A stretch of 49,919 nucleotides of DNA from Burkholderia guangdongensis (GTDB taxonomy: Bacteria; Pseudomonadota; Gammaproteobacteria; Burkholderiales; Burkholderiaceae). The position numbers were made by a program, and so were the translations under genes. The DNA lies in contig NZ_JACBNX010000031.1 in the NCBI RefSeq assembly GCF_013403875.1, forward strand, positions 1 through 49,919, written 5' to 3'. Each line of letters opens with the position of its first letter. Position 1 is the first letter of the stretch. Under the pieces are notes generated by a model. The model was not told the origin of the DNA and did no database searches. It saw only the letters and a program-made list of their open reading frames with translations. This document shows positions 1-9,022 of this stretch, piece after piece.

Positions 1-974
1 GCGTAGCCGTATTCGCCGAGCTTGTCGACGATCGCCTTCGTCGTCTGTTGCAGCTTCTCGGCCGAGAAGCGGTCGCCCGCCTTCACCTTCACGAGCTTCT
101 GCAGTTCCGCCTCGCGGTCGAGCAGGTTGCCGCCGAGCTTGATGCCGGACACCGTGTACGGCTGGCCTTCGTGCAGCGTGACCGTCAGGTACATGTCCTT
201 GCGGTCCGGCGAGATCGACGCCTGCGTCGACTCGATGTTGAATTCCAGGTAGCCGTGGTTCAGGTAGTACGAGCGCACCGCTTCGAGGTCGCCCGTGAGC
301 TTTTCCTTCGAGTACAGGTCGTTCTTCGTGTACCAGGAGAACCAGTTCGGCGTCGACAGCTGCATCTCGTCGCGCAGCGTGCTCGTGCTGTATGCCTTGT
401 TGCCGATGAAGTTGATCTGGCGGATCTTCGCGCTCGGGCCTTCGGCGACCGCGAACAGGATCGACACGCGGTTCGCGTCGACCGGCGTGACCGTCGTCGT
501 GACTTCGGCCGCGTAGAAGCCGCGCGTCAGATACTGGCGCTTCAGTTCCTGCTCGGCCTTGTCGACGAGCGCCTTGTCGTAATAGCGCCCGTCGGAGAGA
601 CCAACCGCGCGCAGCGCCTTGGTCAGATTTTCCTTGTCGAACTCCTTGGTGCCGGTAAAGTCGACCGACGCGATCGCCGGACGCTCCTGCACCTGCACGA
701 TCACGACGCTGCCTTGCGTTGCGATGCGCACGTCGTTGAAGAAGCCCGTCGCGTACAGCGCGCGAATCGCTTCGGATGCCTTGTCGTCGGTGAACGTGTC
801 GCCCTGCTTGATCGGCAGATACGCGAACACGGAGCCGGGTTCGACGCGCTGCAAGCCCTCGATCTTGATGTCTTGCACCACGAACGGTGCCGTTGCGTGG
901 GCCGCGAGGCCATGCACGGCGAGCGCCGCGGCCGCAACTGTCTTAGGTACAAAGCGATGAGGTTTGAACAACAT
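1..974 (-). CDS. bamA: Outer membrane protein assembly factor BamA (C-terminal part missing)
   Basis: BamA is the central subunit of the BAM complex, which folds beta-barrel proteins into the outer membrane. Reading from the ATG at 974 gives about 324 residues before the window ends. They comprise a basic, hydrophobic signal peptide (MLFKPHRFVPK, then an Ala/Leu core, with a likely cleavage after AHA near residue 27) followed by periplasmic POTRA repeats beginning FVVQDIKIEGLQRV. The visible part covers POTRA1-3 and most of POTRA4. The rest of the POTRA region and the whole barrel lie outside the window. rseP lies 63 bases upstream in the same direction, the usual cell-envelope order. The other nearby ATG (978) is out of frame. 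Confidence 0.93.
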   Translation of the reverse strand, partial: MLFKPHRFVPKTVAAAALAVHGLAAHATAPFVVQDIKIEGLQRVEPGSVFAYLPIKQGDTFTDDKASEAIRALYATGFFNDVRIATQGSVVIVQVQERPAIASVDFTGTKEFDKENLTKALRAVGLSDGRYYDKALVDKAEQELKRQYLTRGFYAAEVTTTVTPVDANRVSILFAVAEGPSAKIRQINFIGNKAYSTSTLRDEMQLSTPNWFSWYTKNDLYSKEKLTGDLEAVRSYYLNHGYLEFNIESTQASISPDRKDMYLTVTLHEGQPYTVSGIKLGGNLLDREAELQKLVKVKAGDRFSAEKLQQTTKAIVDKLGEYGY

Positions 975-1037
975 GCATCCCCACAATTTTTAGCTGCATC
1001 GAATCGGGCGGCGACCGTTCGGCCGCCGCCCGACGCT

Positions 1038-2447
1038 TCAGAAATGGATTAAACGAGCCAGGTCGTTGAACAGCGCGATCGCCGACAACGCGACGATGCA
1101 GATCAACCCGGCTCTTTGCAGAATAAGCTGCCAGCGCTCCGATACGGCCTTTCCGGTCGCGGCTTCAACCAGATAATATAACAGATGCCCCCCGTCCAGA
1201 ACCGGAATCGGCAGCAGGTTCAGCACGCCGAGGCTAATGCTGACAAGGGCGAGGAACGACATGAACGCCGACGGACCGAGGCGCGCGCTCTTGCCCGCGT
1301 AGTCCGCGATCGTCACCGGGCCGGACAGATTCTTCAGCGACGCGGCGCCCGTGATCATCCGCCCGAACATCCGCACCGAGTACACCGAAATGTCCCACGT
1401 GCGCCGCGCGCCGAGCTCGACGCTCTCGAGCGGCCCGTAATGCACGTCGACGTTCGGCGTCTGCATCGCGAGCGCCGCGCCGATGCGGCCGATCTGCTCG
1501 CCCGTCTCGTCGTCGCGCTGCAGTTGCGGCACGATCTTCACCGTCTGCACCGCGCCGCCGCGCTCGATCTCGAGCGCGAGCGACGTGCCGGGGTGCCGCT
1601 TCACCGCGTCGATGAAGCGCGACGCGCCGCCGATGCGCACGCCGTCGAGCGCGAGCAGCTTGTCGCCGCCGCGCAGACCCGCCTGAGCGGCCGCGCCGTC
1701 CGGCAGCACCGAGGCGACCGTCAGCGTGCCGCCGCCAGGCTCGAAGCCGAGATGCGCCATGAAGTCGTCGTCGAGATCGCGCTGCGCGACGTTGCGCAGA
1801 TCGACGCGGAAGTCGTACGTCGTGCGGCCGCCGTCGCGCGCGCCGAGCACGACCAGCTGGTGGTCGAACGCGGCGCCGAGCAGCTTCCAGCGCAGGTCGG
1901 CCCACGAGCGCACCGGCTGCACATCGCCACCGTCCGTGCCGCCGTCCATACCGCTGTCCGTGCCGCCGCGCACGGTGCGGATCGACACGATCGTCTCGTT
2001 GCCGTCGAGCCCCGCCCGCGCAGCCACCGTGCCCGCGGCCGGCGGCGCGACGATCGCCGCGGGCTCGCTCACGCCCGACGCGAACACGATGGAGAACAGC
2101 ACGATCGCGAGCAGGAAATTCGCGATCGGCCCGGCCGCCACGATCGCGATGCGCTTCGCGACCGACTGCCGGTTGAACGCGTGCGCGAGATCCTCCGGGT
2201 TCACGCCGGGGCCCGGGTCGCGCTCGTCGAGCATCTTCACGTAGCCGCCGAGCGGCAGCGCGGAGAGCGTCCACTCGGTGCCCGTCCGCTTGCTGACCCA
2301 GCGCGCGACCGGCTGGCCGAAGCCGATCGAGAACCGCAGCACCTTCACGCCGCACCAGCGCGCGACACGGTAATGACCGTACTCATGCACGACGACCAGC
2401 ACGCCGATCGCCACCGCAAACGCGATCAGTTCAACCAGCACGTTCAT
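1038..2447 (-). CDS. rseP: Site-2 zinc metalloprotease RseP
   Basis: RseP is an inner-membrane intramembrane protease that cleaves anti-sigma factors such as RseA and clears signal-peptide remnants. The product has 469 residues, slightly longer than the E. coli enzyme (450). Zinc site: HEYGH at residues 21-25 inside the first membrane helix, with the third ligand in the PIPVLDGG motif (Asp near 418). A GPIANF segment at 106-111 and two PDZ-like domains (about 130-220 and 230-310) lie between. PDZ1 carries a low-complexity Gly/Asp insertion at 161-175 (GGTDSGMDGGTDGGD), absent from the usual family pattern as I recall it. The start is supported by GAGGTG six bases before the ATG. The dxr stop lies 13 bases upstream, so the two are co-transcribed. 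Confidence 0.95.
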   Translation of the reverse strand: MNVLVELIAFAVAIGVLVVVHEYGHYRVARWCGVKVLRFSIGFGQPVARWVSKRTGTEWTLSALPLGGYVKMLDERDPGPGVNPEDLAHAFNRQSVAKRIAIVAAGPIANFLLAIVLFSIVFASGVSEPAAIVAPPAAGTVAARAGLDGNETIVSIRTVRGGTDSGMDGGTDGGDVQPVRSWADLRWKLLGAAFDHQLVVLGARDGGRTTYDFRVDLRNVAQRDLDDDFMAHLGFEPGGGTLTVASVLPDGAAAQAGLRGGDKLLALDGVRIGGASRFIDAVKRHPGTSLALEIERGGAVQTVKIVPQLQRDDETGEQIGRIGAALAMQTPNVDVHYGPLESVELGARRTWDISVYSVRMFGRMITGAASLKNLSGPVTIADYAGKSARLGPSAFMSFLALVSISLGVLNLLPIPVLDGGHLLYYLVEAATGKAVSERWQLILQRAGLICIVALSAIALFNDLARLIHF

Positions 2448-2460
2448 GAGTGCACCTCAT

Positions 2461-3657
2461 TCAGGCCGAGCGCTCCACGCGTGGCGCAGGCGTTTTGGCA
2501 ATATGCGCGGCCGCGAGGCGACGCGCTTCGGCATCGGCCGCGAGGACGTCGTCGAGCCCGTCCGGCGTGCGGTTCGGCAGCGCGCCGAGCACCGCGTCGA
2601 CGGTCTGGGCGATCGCCATGAAGCCGATCCGGCGTTCGAGAAACGCGTCGACCGCGACCTCGTTCGCCGCATTCAGCGCGGCGCTCGCGATGCCGCCCGC
2701 CTCGAGCGCCTTGAGCGCGAGCGCGAGGCACGGGAAGCGCGCATAGTCGGGCTTCTCGAACGACAGCTGCGCGATCGCCGCGAGATCGAGCGGCGCGACG
2801 CCGGCGTCGACGCGCTCCGGGAACGCGAGCGCGTGCGCGATCGGCGTGCGCATGTCCGGATTGCCGAGCTGCGCGAGCACCGAGCCGTCCTTGTACGACA
2901 CCGCCGAGTGAATCACGCTCTGCGGATGGATCAGCACGTCGATCCGCTCGCCCGGCAGCCCGAAGATCCAGTGCGCCTCGATCACCTCGAGGCCCTTGTT
3001 CATCATCGTCGCCGAATCGACGGAGATCTTGCGGCCCATCACCCAGTTCGGATGCTTGCACGCCTCGTCCGGCGTCACGTCGACGAGCGTCGCCGGCTCG
3101 CGCGTGCGGAACGGGCCGCCCGACGCGGTCAGGATGATCTTCGCGATCCCGCCGTGCTCGTCCGCGTCGCGCGGCATGCACTGGAAGATCGCGTTGTGCT
3201 CGCTGTCGACGGGCAGCAGGATCGCGCCGTGATCGCGCACCGCGTCCATGAAGATCGCGCCCGACATCACGAGCGATTCCTTGTTCGCGAGCAGGATCCG
3301 CTTGCCCGCGCGCGCGGCCGCGAGGCTCGGCGCGAGGCCCGCCGCGCCGACGATCGCCGCGACGACGGTGTCGCAGCCGTCGCTCTTCGACACGTCGACG
3401 AGCGCCTGCGGCCCGTACGCGATCTGCGTCTTGCTGCCGGCCGCGCGCAGCTTCGCTTCGACGTGCGCGGCCGTCTGCGCGTCGCCGACCACCGCGACCT
3501 CGGGCGAAAAGCGCAGGCACTGCTCGACGAGCTTGTCGCCGTTGCGGTGCGCGCTCAGCGCGTAGACCGAGAAACGCTCCGGGTGCCGCGCGACGACGTC
3601 GAGCGTGCTGTCTCCGATCGAGCCCGTCGAACCGAGCAATGTCAGACGTTTTTGCAT
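2461..3657 (-). CDS. dxr: 1-deoxy-D-xylulose 5-phosphate reductoisomerase
   Basis: Dxr converts DXP to 2-C-methyl-D-erythritol 4-phosphate with NADPH, the committed step of the non-mevalonate isoprenoid pathway. The 398-residue length is normal for the family. The nucleotide-binding motif GSTGSIG is at residues 9-15, an ANKESLV segment at 124-130, and the metal/substrate motif VDSEHNA at 150-156 supplies Asp151 and Glu153. The start MQKRLTLLGSTGSIG is the conserved N-terminus. It sits 15 bases after cdsA. The product feeds undecaprenyl phosphate made by the neighbouring uppS, so the cluster joins isoprenoid supply to envelope synthesis. Confidence 0.96.
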   Translation of the reverse strand: MQKRLTLLGSTGSIGDSTLDVVARHPERFSVYALSAHRNGDKLVEQCLRFSPEVAVVGDAQTAAHVEAKLRAAGSKTQIAYGPQALVDVSKSDGCDTVVAAIVGAAGLAPSLAAARAGKRILLANKESLVMSGAIFMDAVRDHGAILLPVDSEHNAIFQCMPRDADEHGGIAKIILTASGGPFRTREPATLVDVTPDEACKHPNWVMGRKISVDSATMMNKGLEVIEAHWIFGLPGERIDVLIHPQSVIHSAVSYKDGSVLAQLGNPDMRTPIAHALAFPERVDAGVAPLDLAAIAQLSFEKPDYARFPCLALALKALEAGGIASAALNAANEVAVDAFLERRIGFMAIAQTVDAVLGALPNRTPDGLDDVLAADAEARRLAAAHIAKTPAPRVERSA

Positions 3658-3672
3658 AACTGGTATGTAGGT

Positions 3673-4500
3673 TTAACCGTGCAGCAGCAGCATCGCGAGC
3701 GGCAGCACCGGCAACAGCGCGTCGACGCGGTCGAGCACGCCGCCGTGGCCCGGCAGCAGCCCGCTCGAGTCCTTCACGCCGGCCTGGCGCTTCATCAGCG
3801 ACTCGAACAGATCGCCGACGATGCTGAACGCGACGAGCAGCGTCAGCGCCGCCCATCCACCCGGCATGCCGTAACGGGACGCGAATGCAGAAAAAAGGGT
3901 CGGCGCGAACAGGCGCGCGGCCATCGCGACGGTCGCGACGATCATCACCGCGAGCCAGCCGCCGATCGCGCCCTCCCACGTCTTGCCGGGGCTGATCGAT
4001 ACCGCCAGTTTACGCTTGCCGAACGCCCGGCCGGCAAAATACGCGCCGATATCGGCGAGCCAGACGACGATCAGCAACGACAGCACGAACGCGACGCCCT
4101 GCGCGCGCGCCGCGACGAGCGCGTGCCAGCACGCGGCGAAGATCACGAGGCCGGCCGCGAGCAGAAACGGCCGCCACACGCCTTCGGCGAGCACCGGCTT
4201 GCGGCGCAGCGCGAACGGCCCGACCGCGAGCCAGAACACGCCGGCCGCCGCGAAAAGGGGGCGCGATGCGCTGGTGCCGACGCCGAGCCGCGTGGTCGCC
4301 GCGAGCACGGCCGCGGCGACGAGCGCGTAGACGATCGGGCCGGCCTTCCCGCCGAACTTCAGCAGGCGCGCCCATTCCCACGCGGCGAACACGAGCACGA
4401 CGGCGATCAGCGCGCCGAACGCGCGCAACGGCGCGAACAGCGTCACCGGCAGCAGCACTGCCAGCATCGCGATCGCCGTGATCACACGGGTTTTCAGCAT
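3673..4500 (-). CDS. cdsA: Phosphatidate cytidylyltransferase
   Basis: CdsA makes CDP-diacylglycerol from phosphatidic acid and CTP, the precursor of all membrane phospholipids. I chose the ATG at 4500 (MLKTRVITAI), giving 275 residues. Longer readings in this frame run into uppS. The protein is strongly hydrophobic with about seven or eight membrane segments. Near the C-terminus it has the CDP-alcohol cytidylyltransferase signature SLMKRQAGVKDSSGLLPGHGG followed by LDRVD, plus SPGKTWEGAIGG upstream. The start overlaps the uppS stop (shared ATGCTGA), indicating translational coupling. Confidence 0.95.
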   Translation of the reverse strand: MLKTRVITAIAMLAVLLPVTLFAPLRAFGALIAVVLVFAAWEWARLLKFGGKAGPIVYALVAAAVLAATTRLGVGTSASRPLFAAAGVFWLAVGPFALRRKPVLAEGVWRPFLLAAGLVIFAACWHALVAARAQGVAFVLSLLIVVWLADIGAYFAGRAFGKRKLAVSISPGKTWEGAIGGWLAVMIVATVAMAARLFAPTLFSAFASRYGMPGGWAALTLLVAFSIVGDLFESLMKRQAGVKDSSGLLPGHGGVLDRVDALLPVLPLAMLLLHG

Positions 4501-5276
4501 GAAAGGGTGTCGGCGCTCTGCGATTGCGGCTCGAGCTGCGCGCTGGTACGGCCGAAGCGGCGCTCGCGATCGGTGTAGGAGCCGAGCGCGGCGGCGAGCG
4601 CCGCGGCATCGAAGTCCGGCCAGTAGGTATCGGTGAAGTAGAACTCGGTGTACGCGAGCTGCCACAGCAGGAAGTTGCTGACCCGCTGCTCGCCGCCCGT
4701 GCGGATGAAGAGATCGGGCTCCGGCGCGTAGGCCATCGCGAGATGCGGCGCGAACGTGTCTTCGTTGATCTCGACCTCGCGGCCCTCGCGCACGGCCTGC
4801 GCGACGAGCTTCTTCGTCGCCTGCAGGATGTCCCAGCGGCCGCCGTAGTTCGCGGCGATCGTCAGCGTGAGCCGCGAGTTGCGCGCGGTCTTCGCTTCGG
4901 CGCGGCGGATCAGCGCCTGAATCTTCGGCTCGAAGCGGTCGAGATCGCCGACGACGCGCAGGCGGATCCCGTTCGCATGGAGCTTGCCGACTTCGCGCTC
5001 GAGCGCGGTGATGAACAGGCGCATCAGGAACGACACTTCCTCGTTCGGCCGGCGCCAGTTTTCCGAGCTGAACGCGAACAGCGTCAGGTACTCGACGCCC
5101 GCGCGCGCACAGCCTTCGACCGTCGCGCGCACCGCGTCGACGCCCCGGGTATGCCCCGCGACGCGCGGCAAGCGGCGCTCGGTCGCCCAACGGCCGTTGC
5201 CGTCCATGATGATCGCGACATGACGCGGCACGGCGGCGACGTCAGGCACGCGAACGGTAGAGCTGGTATAGGTCAT
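4494..5276 (-). CDS. uppS: Undecaprenyl diphosphate synthase
   Basis: UppS is a cis-prenyltransferase that condenses farnesyl diphosphate with eight isopentenyl units into the C55 carrier lipid for peptidoglycan and O-antigen. The product has 260 residues. The signature MDGNGRWA places the catalytic Asp at residue 25. SSENW near 71-75 and RTGGEQRVSNFLLWQLAYTE toward the C-terminus are the other conserved substrate-binding blocks. It overlaps cdsA by seven bases and lies 46 bases downstream of frr. Transcription probably continues from frr. Confidence 0.95.
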   Translation of the reverse strand: MTYTSSTVRVPDVAAVPRHVAIIMDGNGRWATERRLPRVAGHTRGVDAVRATVEGCARAGVEYLTLFAFSSENWRRPNEEVSFLMRLFITALEREVGKLHANGIRLRVVGDLDRFEPKIQALIRRAEAKTARNSRLTLTIAANYGGRWDILQATKKLVAQAVREGREVEINEDTFAPHLAMAYAPEPDLFIRTGGEQRVSNFLLWQLAYTEFYFTDTYWPDFDAAALAAALGSYTDRERRFGRTSAQLEPQSQSADTLSC

Positions 5277-5322
5277 GGCCGTCGAGACAATGATGCTTGA
5301 TACGAAAAGAACGCGACGGCCG

Positions 5323-5883
5323 TCAGACCGTCATGATCTCGGCTTCCTTCGACTGCACGAGCTTGTCGATTTCGGCGACGTGCTTGTCGGTCAGCTTCTG
5401 CACGTCGTCGCTCGCGCGGCGCTCGTCGTCTTCCGAGATTTCCTTGTCCTTCACGAGCTTCTTCAGCTGCTCGTTCGCGTCGCGGCGCAGGTTGCGGATC
5501 GCGACCTTCGCGGTCTCGCCCTCGCCCTTCACGACCTTCGTCAGCTCGCGGCGGCGCTCTTCGGTCAGCGCGGGCATCGGCACGCGGATCAGGTCGCCCG
5601 ACGTCGCCGGGTTCAGGCCCAGGTCGGCCTCGCGAATCGCCTTCTCGACCTTCGCGACCATGTTCTTTTCCCACGGCTGCACGCCGATCGTGCGCGCGTC
5701 GACGAGCGTCAGGTTCGCGACCTGCGAGATCGGCACCATCGAGCCATAGTAGTCGACCTGCACGTGATCGAGCAGGCCCGTGTGCGCACGGCCCGTGCGA
5801 ATCTTCGCCAGATCGTTCTTGAACGCCTCGATCGAGCGCTGCATCTTCTGCTCGACGCCCTTTTTAATGTCAGCTGCACTCAT
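5323..5883 (-). CDS. frr: Ribosome recycling factor
   Basis: Frr splits the post-termination ribosome together with EF-G. The start at 5883 (MSAADIKKGVEQKMQRS) gives 186 residues, the family length. It is preceded by a strong ribosome-binding site, GGAGG five bases before the ATG, so I rejected the upstream in-frame extension. The conserved core FKNDLAKIRTGRAH and the C-terminal helix (EDDERRASDDVQKLTDKHV) are present. It follows pyrH by 87 bases, the usual pyrH-frr pairing. Confidence 0.95.
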   Translation of the reverse strand: MSAADIKKGVEQKMQRSIEAFKNDLAKIRTGRAHTGLLDHVQVDYYGSMVPISQVANLTLVDARTIGVQPWEKNMVAKVEKAIREADLGLNPATSGDLIRVPMPALTEERRRELTKVVKGEGETAKVAIRNLRRDANEQLKKLVKDKEISEDDERRASDDVQKLTDKHVAEIDKLVQSKEAEIMTV

Positions 5884-5970
5884 TTCAACCTCCGAAACCT
5901 CAAAACCTTCAATACGGCGCCGGCGCCCGCCCGGGAGCGCCCCGCCGGCCACCCGCGCCCCCGCGGGAGT

Positions 5971-6684
5971 TTACACGTGGACGAGCGTCCCTTCCTCTTC
6001 GCCCAGCACGATGCGCTTGAGCGCGCCCGGCTTGTTGATCGAGAACACGCGGATCGGCAGCTTCTGGTCGCGGCACAGCGCGAAAGCCGTCGCGTCCATC
6101 ACCTGCAGGTTGCGGCTGATCGCCTCGTCGAAAGTGATCGTCGCGTAGCGCGTCGCCGACGGATCCTTCTTCGGATCGGCCGAGTATACGCCGTCGACCT
6201 TCGTCGCCTTCAGCACCACCTCGGCGCCGACTTCCGAGCCGCGCAGCGCGGCCGCCGTGTCGGTCGTGAAGAACGGGTTGCCGGTGCCCGCCGCGAAGAT
6301 CACGACGCGGCCTTCCTCGAGCTGGCGGATCGCGCGCGGGCGGATGTACGGCTCGACGACCTGGTCCATCCGCAGCGCGGACTGCACGCGCGCCTCGATG
6401 CCCGCGTGGCGCATCGCGTCCTGCAGCGCGAGCGCGTTCATCATCGTCGCGAGCATCCCCATGTAGTCGGCCGTCGCGCGGTCCATGCCGGCCGCGCCGC
6501 CCGCGACGCCGCGGAAAATATTGCCGCCGCCGATCACGACCGCGAGCTGCGTGCCGAGCCGCACCACTTCGGCGATGTCGGCCACCATCCGTTCGATCGT
6601 CGCGCGATTGATGCCGAAGGCATCGTCGCCCATCAGCGCTTCGCCGGAGAGTTTGAGGAGGACGCGTTTATAGGCATTGGGCAT
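5971..6684 (-). CDS. pyrH: UMP kinase
   Basis: PyrH phosphorylates UMP to UDP using ATP. It is a hexameric amino-acid-kinase-fold enzyme and is usually feedback-regulated by UTP and GTP. The start at 6684 (MPNAYKRVLLKLSGEALMG) gives 237 residues, and the 22-residue upstream extension has no family support. Motifs: LLKLSGEAL at the N-terminus, VVIGGGNIFRG and KATKVDGVYSADPKKDP for nucleotide binding. It is separated from tsf by 156 bases containing a plausible own promoter. Confidence 0.95.
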   Translation of the reverse strand: MPNAYKRVLLKLSGEALMGDDAFGINRATIERMVADIAEVVRLGTQLAVVIGGGNIFRGVAGGAAGMDRATADYMGMLATMMNALALQDAMRHAGIEARVQSALRMDQVVEPYIRPRAIRQLEEGRVVIFAAGTGNPFFTTDTAAALRGSEVGAEVVLKATKVDGVYSADPKKDPSATRYATITFDEAISRNLQVMDATAFALCRDQKLPIRVFSINKPGALKRIVLGEEEGTLVHV

Positions 6685-6720
6685 AGGGGCTTCCGAGCGA
6701 CGAGAGGGTGACAACCACGA

Positions 6721-6750
6721 ACTGTAGGGGCGAAATACGGATTCGGGCAA
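6721..6750 (-). promoter_or_regulatory. Candidate pyrH promoter
   Basis: On the minus strand TTGCCC (6745-6750) and TACAGT (6721-6726) are separated by 18 bases, each matching four of six consensus positions for the housekeeping sigma factor. Transcription would start near 6714, about 30 bases before the pyrH ATG. This is pattern matching only. Confidence 0.4.
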
Positions 6751-6840
6751 GCGCCCCGGCGCGGCCGGGCTGACCGGCCGGCCGGCGGCGCCGCCTGCCG
6801 CGACGGGACGAGCGCCCCGCCGCGGGTACTGCTGGACTGC

Positions 6841-7722
6841 TTATTGCTGCTTCGCGGCGGCGACCTGAGCGGCCACTTCGGCGGCGAAGTCGTCCTGGCG
6901 CTTCTCGATGCCCTCGCCGACGACGAACAGCGCGAACTTCTGCACCGTCGAGTTCGCAGCCTTCAGCATCTGTTCGATCGACTGCTTGTCGTTCTTCACG
7001 AACGGCTGGTTCAGCAGCGACACTTCCTTCAGGAACTTCTGCACGCTGCCGTCGACCATCTTCGCGACGATCTCGGCCGGCTTGCCCGATTCGGCGGCCT
7101 TCTGCTCGGCGACGCGGCGCTCCTTCTCGATCAGTTCCGCCGGCACGTCGTTCGACGACAGCGAAACCGGCTTCATCGCGGCGACGTGCATCGCGACGTC
7201 CTTGCCGACCTGCTCGTCCGCGCCCGTGTATTCGACGATCACGCCGATGCGGCTGCCGTGCAGGTACGAAGCGATCGCGTTCGACGTCTCGAAACGCACG
7301 AAGCGGCGGATCGAGATGTTCTCGCCGATCTTGCCGACGAGCGCGAGGCGCACTTCGTCGACCGTCTTGCCGTCGAGCGGCAGCGCGGACAGCGCGGCCA
7401 CGTCGGCCGGGTTCTGCGTCGCGACGAGCTCGGCGATGGTCTTCGCGAATGCGTTGAAGTCGTCGTTCTTCGCGACGAAGTCGGTTTCGCAGTTCAGTTC
7501 GACGAGCGAGCCCGCACCGTTGCCGACGAACGACGACACGATGCCTTCGGCCGTCACGCGCGATGCCGCCTTGGTCGCCTTGTTGCCGAGCTTCACGCGC
7601 AGCAGCTCTTCGGCCTTGCCCATGTCGCCGTCGGCTTCGGTCAGCGCCTTCTTGCACTCCATCATCGGTGCGTCGGTCTTCGCGCGCAGTTCTGCCACCA
7701 TGCTTGCGGTAATTGCCGCCAT
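6841..7722 (-). CDS. tsf: Translation elongation factor Ts
   Basis: EF-Ts is the nucleotide exchange factor that recycles EF-Tu. The product has 293 residues starting MAAITASMVAELRAKTDAPMM. Two adjacent ATGs exist (7725 and 7722). AAGGAG lies six bases before the second but only three before the first, so 7722 is preferred. The N-terminal UBA-like domain contains TDAPMMECKKAL, and the core has the TDFVAKND motif that contacts the EF-Tu G domain. It is downstream of rpsB but separated by a 200-base gap with a strong terminator-like hairpin. Confidence 0.96.
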   Translation of the reverse strand: MAAITASMVAELRAKTDAPMMECKKALTEADGDMGKAEELLRVKLGNKATKAASRVTAEGIVSSFVGNGAGSLVELNCETDFVAKNDDFNAFAKTIAELVATQNPADVAALSALPLDGKTVDEVRLALVGKIGENISIRRFVRFETSNAIASYLHGSRIGVIVEYTGADEQVGKDVAMHVAAMKPVSLSSNDVPAELIEKERRVAEQKAAESGKPAEIVAKMVDGSVQKFLKEVSLLNQPFVKNDKQSIEQMLKAANSTVQKFALFVVGEGIEKRQDDFAAEVAAQVAAAKQQ

Positions 7723-7871
7723 CATTCGCTCCTTGAGTCTGGGTTCACAACGCCGCCCGCACTTCGACGCGAGCGGCTGAAATTCGTTTCCGAATAGGCG
7801 ATTTTCGCGCCGCTATATGACGTCAACGGGGACGCCGACGCGGCCGCAAACGCCTGTCCGGCCGCGCATTT

Positions 7872-7904
7872 AAAAAAAGGGGGCCTGTTGAGAGCCCCCT
7901 TTTT
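7872..7904 (-). terminator. Intrinsic terminator/attenuator between rpsB and tsf
   Basis: A perfect inverted repeat has arms at 7874-7884 and 7894-7904 and a nine-base loop. Five A:T pairs flank five G:C pairs. The minus strand continues into two more Ts (seven in all), giving a classic GC stem and U-tract immediately after rpsB. The structure also works on the plus strand, where nothing needs terminating. It should lower tsf expression relative to rpsB unless read-through or an internal promoter compensates. Confidence 0.82.
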
Positions 7905-7922
7905 GCGCCGGCTCGGGGCCGG

Positions 7923-8663
7923 TTACGCGTTTTCCTCGACGTACTCGTCGTCGCCGCGTGCCGCCTGGACCACTTCGTTGACCGCGTTCGCACGGCCTTC
8001 GAGGATCGCGTCAGCAACGCCTTCGGCGTACAGCGCGACGGCCTTGCTCGAGTCGTCGTTACCCGGGATCACGTAGTCGACGCCTTCCGGCGAGTGGTTC
8101 GTATCGACCACCGCGATGACCGGCACGCCGAGCTTGTTCGCTTCGGTGACGGCGATCTTGTGGTAGCCGACGTCGACGACGAAGATCGCGTCAGGAATGC
8201 CGCCCATGTCCTTCACGCCGCCGATCGACTTCTGCAGCTTCGCGATTTCGCGTTCGAACAGCAGCGCTTCCTTCTTGCTCATCTTCTCGGTTTCGCCCGA
8301 TTCGACGGCCGCTTCCATGTCCTTCAGGCGCTTGATCGACACCTTCAGCGTCTTGAAGTTGGTCATCATGCCGCCGAGCCAGCGTGCGTTCACGTACGGC
8401 ATGCCGGCGCGCTGCGCTTCCTGGGCGATCGTGTCGCGCGACTGGCGCTTCGTGCCGACGAACAGGATCGTGCCGCGGTTTGCTGCCAGCTGACGCACGT
8501 ACTTCTGTGCGTCCGTGAACATCGGCAGCGTCTTTTCGAGGTTGATGATGTGAATCTTGTTGCGGTGACCGAAAATGAACGGGGCCATCTTCGGGTTCCA
8601 GAAGCGCGTCTGGTGACCGAAGTGGACACCCGCTTCCAGCATTTGGCGCATCGTGACTGCCAT
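7923..8663 (-). CDS. rpsB: 30S ribosomal protein S2
   Basis: S2 is a small-subunit protein that binds late in assembly near the head/body junction and is needed for S1 binding. The start at 8663 ([26 protein letters not shown]) gives 246 residues, the normal length. GGAGAG lies six bases before the ATG, and in-frame upstream extensions are leader RNA. Conserved blocks [22 protein letters not shown] and [10 protein letters not shown] are present. It is the first gene of the minus-strand translation-factor cluster and is divergent from map. Confidence 0.97.
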
Positions 8664-8918
8664 GTTTTTCTCTCCACGAGGGTTGGGTCTGAAGCCGGCC
8701 GCCGTACCGCCGCGCACCGCGCCCGTTGTTCGTTCGGGGCGCCGGCTGCGCGATCGGCACCCTGGGTGCGCCGGCTCGCGATTCGGCACGCATCGGACTA
8801 CGCCCAATGCCCGTGCCGTAAGCCTCGGTCGTCAAATGCCGCCCTGCGAATCGGGCTGAACGACCCCCGAATGGAACCCATCCGGATGTATTCGAAAGCA
8901 TTTTGGACGTCGACTTAG
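8664..8918 (-). promoter_or_regulatory. Long rpsB leader (candidate S2 autoregulatory RNA)
   Basis: If transcription starts about seven bases after the TATACT box, the rpsB message carries a leader of roughly 255 bases, GC-rich and with several short inverted repeats. In gammaproteobacteria S2 represses its own rpsB-tsf operon through a conserved leader. Whether this betaproteobacterial leader does the same is inference. I could not establish a specific fold by eye. Confidence 0.3.
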
Positions 8919-8924
8919 CCAGTG

Positions 8925-8954
8925 AGTATAGCACGGCCGATATTCGTCCCTCAA
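8925..8954 (-). promoter_or_regulatory. rpsB promoter
   Basis: On the minus strand TTGAGG (8949-8954) and TATACT (8925-8930) are separated by 18 bases. This is close to the sigma-70 consensus and one of the best promoter matches in the window. It faces rpsB, with start expected near 8918. The 420-base gap between the divergent rpsB and map genes holds this promoter, the rpsB leader and a map promoter, and nothing else I recognise. Confidence 0.68.
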
Positions 8955-9022
8955 GTCGGCCGCCACTTTGCCGCCCCGCCCGGCAATCCGCAAAAACCCG
9001 TGCCCGCGCGTCGCCCAAAGGG

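Noticed and set aside
7805..7830. TTGACG on the minus strand as a separate tsf promoter
   Set aside because: No -10-like hexamer sits at the right spacing, so it was left as unproven.
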